Assembly (NCBI GenBank): GCA_947166135.1
Contig: CAMVDB010000017.1
Coordinates: 1 to 33,643, forward strand
Direction: 5' to 3'
Length of the DNA: 33,643 nt
Origin: an uncultured Clostridia bacterium
Lineage (GTDB): Bacteria; Bacillota; Clostridia; Oscillospirales; Acutalibacteraceae
Below the pieces are notes generated by a model. The model made no database searches and was not told the DNA's origin. It worked only from the letters and a program-made list of their open reading frames with translations. Below are positions 30,982-33,643 of the stretch, one piece after another; the first letter of the stretch is position 1; the number at the start of each line of letters is the position of its first letter. The translations under genes and the position numbers were made by a program.

Positions 30982-31419
30982 ATGAAAAAGTTAGTATGCA
31001 TCCTTCTGACCGCGCTGTTCGCGGTATCCCTCGCCGCCTGCGGCGCCGGCAATCAGCCGACGGAGCCCTCGACCGCTCCTACCGACGCGCCGTATATCCA
31101 TACCCAGGTGGACGAGCCCGAGTGGACGCTGATCGAGGGCACGATGACCCTCGAGGACGGCACGACCACCTATGCGCAGGGCGCTGACTTTCTGTACTTC
31201 GCGATCGTAGGCGCCACCCCGCAGGAGATGGAGCTTAGATTCCGCCTCGATGACGCGGTCGCCGCGAAGCTCACCGACGAGCCCGCTTACTACATCACCT
31301 TCAACGGCGAGAATATCGGCAGAGCGACCCTGAACGAGAACCATACCGTCGCCGTGATCAAGAGCGCCGACGCCGCTACCGAGATCACCGCCCTCGCGAC
31401 GAAGATCCGCGGTCTGTAA
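30982..31419 (+). CDS. Small lipoprotein, unknown function
   Basis: A 145-residue lipoprotein. The signal peptide ends in SLAAC with the cysteine at residue 20, followed by a P/T/S linker to about residue 40 and a domain of about 100 residues with mixed alpha/beta character. I recognise no family. It is encoded 12 bp after the DUF2079 gene, with a GCAGGTG site before its ATG, and ends at a strong terminator. Inference: a surface partner of the DUF2079 protein. Confidence 0.75.
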   Translation: MKKLVCILLTALFAVSLAACGAGNQPTEPSTAPTDAPYIHTQVDEPEWTLIEGTMTLEDGTTTYAQGADFLYFAIVGATPQEMELRFRLDDAVAAKLTDEPAYYITFNGENIGRATLNENHTVAVIKSADAATEITALATKIRGL

Positions 31420-31440
31420 GTATAATCAATGAATCTGTGA

Positions 31441-31470
31441 CAGCGCTCCCGTAAAAGGGGCGCTGTTTTT
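31441..31470 (+). terminator. Intrinsic terminator
   Basis: CAGCGCTCCC (31441-31450) pairs with GGGGCGCTG (31457-31465) with one bulge, followed by TTTTT. Confidence 0.85.
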
Positions 31471-31533
31471 GCGTGTACAAGCAGGGGAAGATAAAAATGA
31501 GGAGTCCGGAATGAGGTGAAACGCCTATTCAAT

Positions 31534-32010
31534 TCATCGCTCGCTTACGGAATCCGGCAGAAAAAAACATGCTTCATTCATCTGAAGAGAGAGCGACGGG
31601 CTTGCCCGTCTTGCGCGTTCAGCGCCGTATTCTATATCTTTGTCTTTGTCTTGGTCATTGTCATTGTCTTTGTCATTGTCTTTGTCATTGTCTTTGTCAT
31701 TGTCTTGGCTTGTTTTGGTTGTTTTGCTTGTTTTTCGTGCGTTGGTGTTCCCTTTCGGAGCGCCGCCCTTCCGTCCCGCGGCTGACCTTGCCCGACACAA
31801 TTCATCATATTTTTCATACTCGCGGTCGATCTGCTTTCTCAGGATCGAGAACAGCACCCTCAGCGTGATATCGTCGGTAAAATCGGGCTTTTCGCCGCGA
31901 TCGGCATAGTTCAGCAGCCCCTTGAGCAGCCGTCCGGTCTGTTCGTCGGAGAGCATCCCGAACTCGTCGGCGTAGTCGTTGAACAGCTTGATATACTTCG
32001 GTTCCTTCAT
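31534..32010 (-). CDS. DUF6291-type phage-derived protein, C-terminally truncated
   Basis: A 158-residue protein whose first about 80 residues match the DUF6291 type seen in phage and conjugative-element replication regions: YIKLFNDYADEFGMLSDEQ, LLKGLLNYADRGEKPDF and LFSILRKQIDREYEKY. A basic RKGGAPKGNTNARKT segment follows, then a low-complexity run of about 23 residues made almost only of D, N and K, encoded by an imperfect 12-bp tandem repeat at about 31643-31705. The usual C-terminal domain of such proteins is missing; the last 30 residues look like unrelated read-through. The start is fixed by GAAGGAG before ATG 32010. No other phage gene is nearby, so it is probably an isolated remnant. 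Confidence 0.7.
   Translation of the reverse strand: MKEPKYIKLFNDYADEFGMLSDEQTGRLLKGLLNYADRGEKPDFTDDITLRVLFSILRKQIDREYEKYDELCRARSAAGRKGGAPKGNTNARKTSKTTKTSQDNDKDNDKDNDKDNDNDQDKDKDIEYGAERARRASPSLSLQMNEACFFLPDSVSER
31643..31705 (-). repeat. 12-bp tandem repeat coding Asp-Asn-Asp-Lys
   Basis: Plus strand: about four tandem copies of TCTTTGTCATTG with 6-bp variants at the edges. All units are multiples of three bases, so gain or loss of copies changes protein length without shifting the frame. Confidence 0.75.
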
Positions 32011-32061
32011 GAAAATCACTCCTTCACCCATAGCGCGACAAAAGAAAAAGATGCATACTTT

Positions 32062-32083
32062 TATGCAACTTATATGCAACTTA
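32062..32083. promoter_or_regulatory. Perfect 11-bp tandem direct repeat upstream of DUF6291 gene
   Basis: TATGCAACTTA occurs twice back to back (32062-32072 and 32073-32083), one helical turn apart, in the promoter region of the minus-strand gene. On the minus strand TTGTAA overlaps the outer copy, with a weak -10 (TAAAAG) 17 bases on. The spacing suits cooperative binding of a regulator, or an iteron pair. Confidence 0.5.
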
Positions 32084-32117
32084 CAAAAACTATTTTCTCC
32101 CGAGTTGGTTTCGGAAG

Positions 32118-32146
32118 TTGACGGCGGGGCGTGCTTTTGCTATACT
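32118..32146 (+). promoter_or_regulatory. Sigma-A promoter of prsW
   Basis: TTGACG (32118-32123), a 17-base spacer and TATACT (32141-32146), about 70 bp upstream of the start codon. Confidence 0.65.
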
Positions 32147-32216
32147 TTAAGCAGCCGCTGATTGATTTACACCCGAATTAATTTTAACTGTTACACTGTT
32201 TATAGGAGCGTGACGT

Positions 32217-33140
32217 ATGTCGTCGTTTATCCTCGCGCTGCTGGCGCTGCTGCCGGCGGTCGTGCTGATGATCTATATTTATAAGAAGGACAGGATCGAG
32301 AAGGAGCCGAAGGGACTGCTCGCGGGGCTCTTTCTGCTCGGCTGCGTCTCGGTGATCCCCGCGGTCATCCTCGAGCTGCTCGCTCAGGGCATTTTGAACG
32401 CGACGGGTATCTCCGACGATTCTGTTCTATACAAATTCCTCGAATACTTCTTCGGCGTAGCGCTGGTGGAGGAGGGCTGTAAGCTCTTTTTCGTCTATAT
32501 CGTGACCCGCAAGAGTAAGCATTTCAACTGTCTGTTCGACGGCGTGGTGTACGCGGTGTTCGTGTCGCTGGGCTTCGCCGTGACCGAGAACCTGTTCTAT
32601 GTTTTTGAGAACGGTATCGGCGTGGCACTCCTGAGAATGGTGACCTCGATCCCGGGACACTGCTTCTTCGGGATCATCATGGGCTACTTCTACGGCAGAT
32701 GGTTCCTCAATCACAAGGCGAATCAGCTCGAGAGCTATCTGTATCAGTATCGCCTGATCGCGCCGGGACAGAGGAACTTCAAGTCGGGCAGGTGGATGCT
32801 CGCGGCGCTGATAGCGCCGACGGCGGTACACGGCTTCTACGACTTCTCGCTGTCGCTGGAGTCGGCGGTGTTTATCCTCGCGTTCTTCGCGTTCCTGATC
32901 GCGCTGTATGTGCTGTGCTTCATGGGGGTTCGCAGGATGTCGAGGACAGATAACCTGACCAGCTTCATCTATATGGATATGGTGCTCCGACGTCATCCCG
33001 AGGCGGTGCCGTTCGTCAGTCAGATCCCCGAATTCGCTCCGTTCTTCTACGGCCGGCAGCAGCCGTTCGTTCAGCCGATGCAGGCTCAGCCGATGAACCC
33101 ACAGCCGCCTGTTCAACAGAATAATGATCGAAATTTCTGA
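32217..33140 (+). CDS. prsW: PrsW-family intramembrane metalloprotease
   Basis: A 307-residue polytopic membrane protein of the PrsW family (related to CPBP proteases). Active-site motifs: EEGCK with E85, E86 and K89; FDGVVYAVFVSLGFAVTEN at about 107-125; H148 in PGHCFFG; and H205/D209 in AVHGFYDF. About eight membrane segments, then a cytoplasmic tail rich in P and Q. In Bacillus, PrsW makes the first cut in the anti-sigma factor RsiW and so frees SigW. An ECF sigma/anti-sigma pair is encoded 5 kb upstream in this window, so that anti-sigma factor is a possible substrate (inference only). AGGAGCG precedes the ATG, and a bidirectional terminator follows. Confidence 0.92.
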   Translation: MSSFILALLALLPAVVLMIYIYKKDRIEKEPKGLLAGLFLLGCVSVIPAVILELLAQGILNATGISDDSVLYKFLEYFFGVALVEEGCKLFFVYIVTRKSKHFNCLFDGVVYAVFVSLGFAVTENLFYVFENGIGVALLRMVTSIPGHCFFGIIMGYFYGRWFLNHKANQLESYLYQYRLIAPGQRNFKSGRWMLAALIAPTAVHGFYDFSLSLESAVFILAFFAFLIALYVLCFMGVRRMSRTDNLTSFIYMDMVLRRHPEAVPFVSQIPEFAPFFYGRQQPFVQPMQAQPMNPQPPVQQNNDRNF

Positions 33141-33147
33141 TAAAGAA

Positions 33148-33178
33148 AAATGCCATCCTCAGCCCGGGGATGGCATTT
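33148..33178. terminator. Bidirectional terminator between prsW and thioesterase gene
   Basis: AAATGCCATCC (33148-33158) is a perfect inverted repeat of GGATGGCATTT (33168-33178). It serves two convergent genes. Confidence 0.85.
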
Positions 33179-33208
33179 CTGTTAATTGTTGTAATAGTTG
33201 TTCAGGAA

Positions 33209-33598
33209 TCACAGCTTGCTGTACGCCTTGGTGACGAAACGGTCCGCGTCCACGGTGAAGCGGGTGTGCCTGCCCTTACCGATCAGCCCCGCGTTGTCGT
33301 AGACCTCGACCTCGAAGTCGAGCCTTCTGCCGTCTGCGGCGGTCAGGGTGCTCTTACAGAGGACGGAGGCGCCGACGGGGGAGGCGGCGAGGTGTTCGAC
33401 CTCGACCTTGGTGCCTACCGAGGTATTGCCTTCGCCTAAGAGTCCCTCGACGGATTCGGCGCAGCAGCCCTCGATCAGTGCGATCATCGACGGGGTCGCA
33501 AAGACCCGCAGCGTACCGCTGCCCATCGCGAGGGCGGTGTTCTCGATCGTAACGGCGACGGATTTCTCATTCGTCAAGCCGGGTTTTAATTCTGACAT
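33209..33598 (-). CDS. FlK-like hotdog thioesterase
   Basis: A 129-residue hotdog-fold thioesterase of the fluoroacetyl-CoA thioesterase (FlK)-like group. Putative catalytic residues T35, E43 and H69 keep exactly the spacing (8 and 26) of Thr42, Glu50 and His76 in Streptomyces FlK. The context also fits: ATPSMIALIE, then VEVEHLAASPVG. In non-fluoroacetate producers these enzymes probably hydrolyse short acyl-CoAs; the substrate is unknown. GAAAGGAG precedes ATG 33598. It is convergent with prsW. Confidence 0.88.
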   Translation of the reverse strand: MSELKPGLTNEKSVAVTIENTALAMGSGTLRVFATPSMIALIEGCCAESVEGLLGEGNTSVGTKVEVEHLAASPVGASVLCKSTLTAADGRRLDFEVEVYDNAGLIGKGRHTRFTVDADRFVTKAYSKL

Positions 33599-33643
33599 AG
33601 GTTGCTCCTTTCGCGTAAAGAGGGAAGAAATGAGGAGTGAGGA

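Noticed and set aside
31643..31705. CRISPR array or frameshifting phase-variation tract
   Set aside because: The repeats are 12-bp, contiguous, without spacers, and in multiples of three inside a coding frame.

Overview
The window looks like chromosomal DNA of a gut-type Clostridia bacterium (Firmicutes, Oscillospiraceae/Ruminococcus-like). This is inferred from strong AGGAGG-type ribosome binding sites, near-consensus sigma-A promoters, type I dockerin modules, a PrsW protease, an ECF sigma factor, a DUF6291 phage-type protein and dispersed palindromic repeats. No rRNA is present. One tRNA gene, tRNA-Pro(UGG), lies on the minus strand.

Layout. (1) 1-8234: terminators from an upstream unit, then a promoter whose -10 lies inside a 25-bp perfect dyad. 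It drives a four-gene envelope operon: a VTT/DedA-PlsC-zinc-ribbon fusion, a YfcC/DcuC-type carrier, and an ABC ATPase with a 1222-residue FtsX permease carrying a large coiled-coil ectodomain. (2) 8235-9200: a gene-poor, hairpin-dense scar next to tRNA-Pro, with an HNH endonuclease fragment and partial copies of the tRNA 3' end. (3) 9317-12349: a membrane protein with a cationic tail, a methyltransferase, and a GNAT-ASCH fusion. (4) 12429-20668: the centrepiece, a two-armed catabolic locus. The minus arm holds a threonine-synthase-like PLP enzyme and a YgeY-type M20 hydrolase. A PHP phosphoesterase lies between the arms. The plus arm holds a YheO/DauR-type regulator, an unfamiliar fold-type-II PLP enzyme, the knotted carbamoyltransferase YgeW and carbamate kinase. 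(5) 20966-22492: DegV and an RpiB-like protein lacking the usual catalytic cysteine. (6) 22834-31419: surface proteins (beta-helix lipoprotein, dockerin-GH25 lysozyme, dockerin protein, DUF2079 membrane protein, small lipoprotein) around an ECF sigma/anti-sigma pair. Two near-identical 109-bp palindromic repeats in opposite orientation bracket the second dockerin gene. (7) 31534-33598: an orphan truncated phage-type gene, a PrsW protease and an FlK-like thioesterase.

How the genes work together. Region 4 reads as a route that opens or deacylates a ureido or amide substrate (YgeY), moves the carbamoyl group to phosphate (YgeW), makes ATP from carbamoyl phosphate (carbamate kinase) and eliminates ammonia from the remaining amino acid (one or both PLP enzymes), under a PAS-HTH sensor. 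It resembles the anaerobic purine/ureide clusters that contain ygeW-ygeX-ygeY. Here, however, the diaminopropionate ammonia-lyase (ygeX) and the purine-ring genes (ygfK, ssnA, hyuA, xdhD) are absent from the window and two other PLP proteins are present, so substrate and product are open. This is the best candidate for an undescribed system here. Dockerins on a lysozyme and on a second secreted protein suggest cohesin-based surface assembly with a non-cellulolytic role. All family names come from motif recognition by eye; no database search was run.
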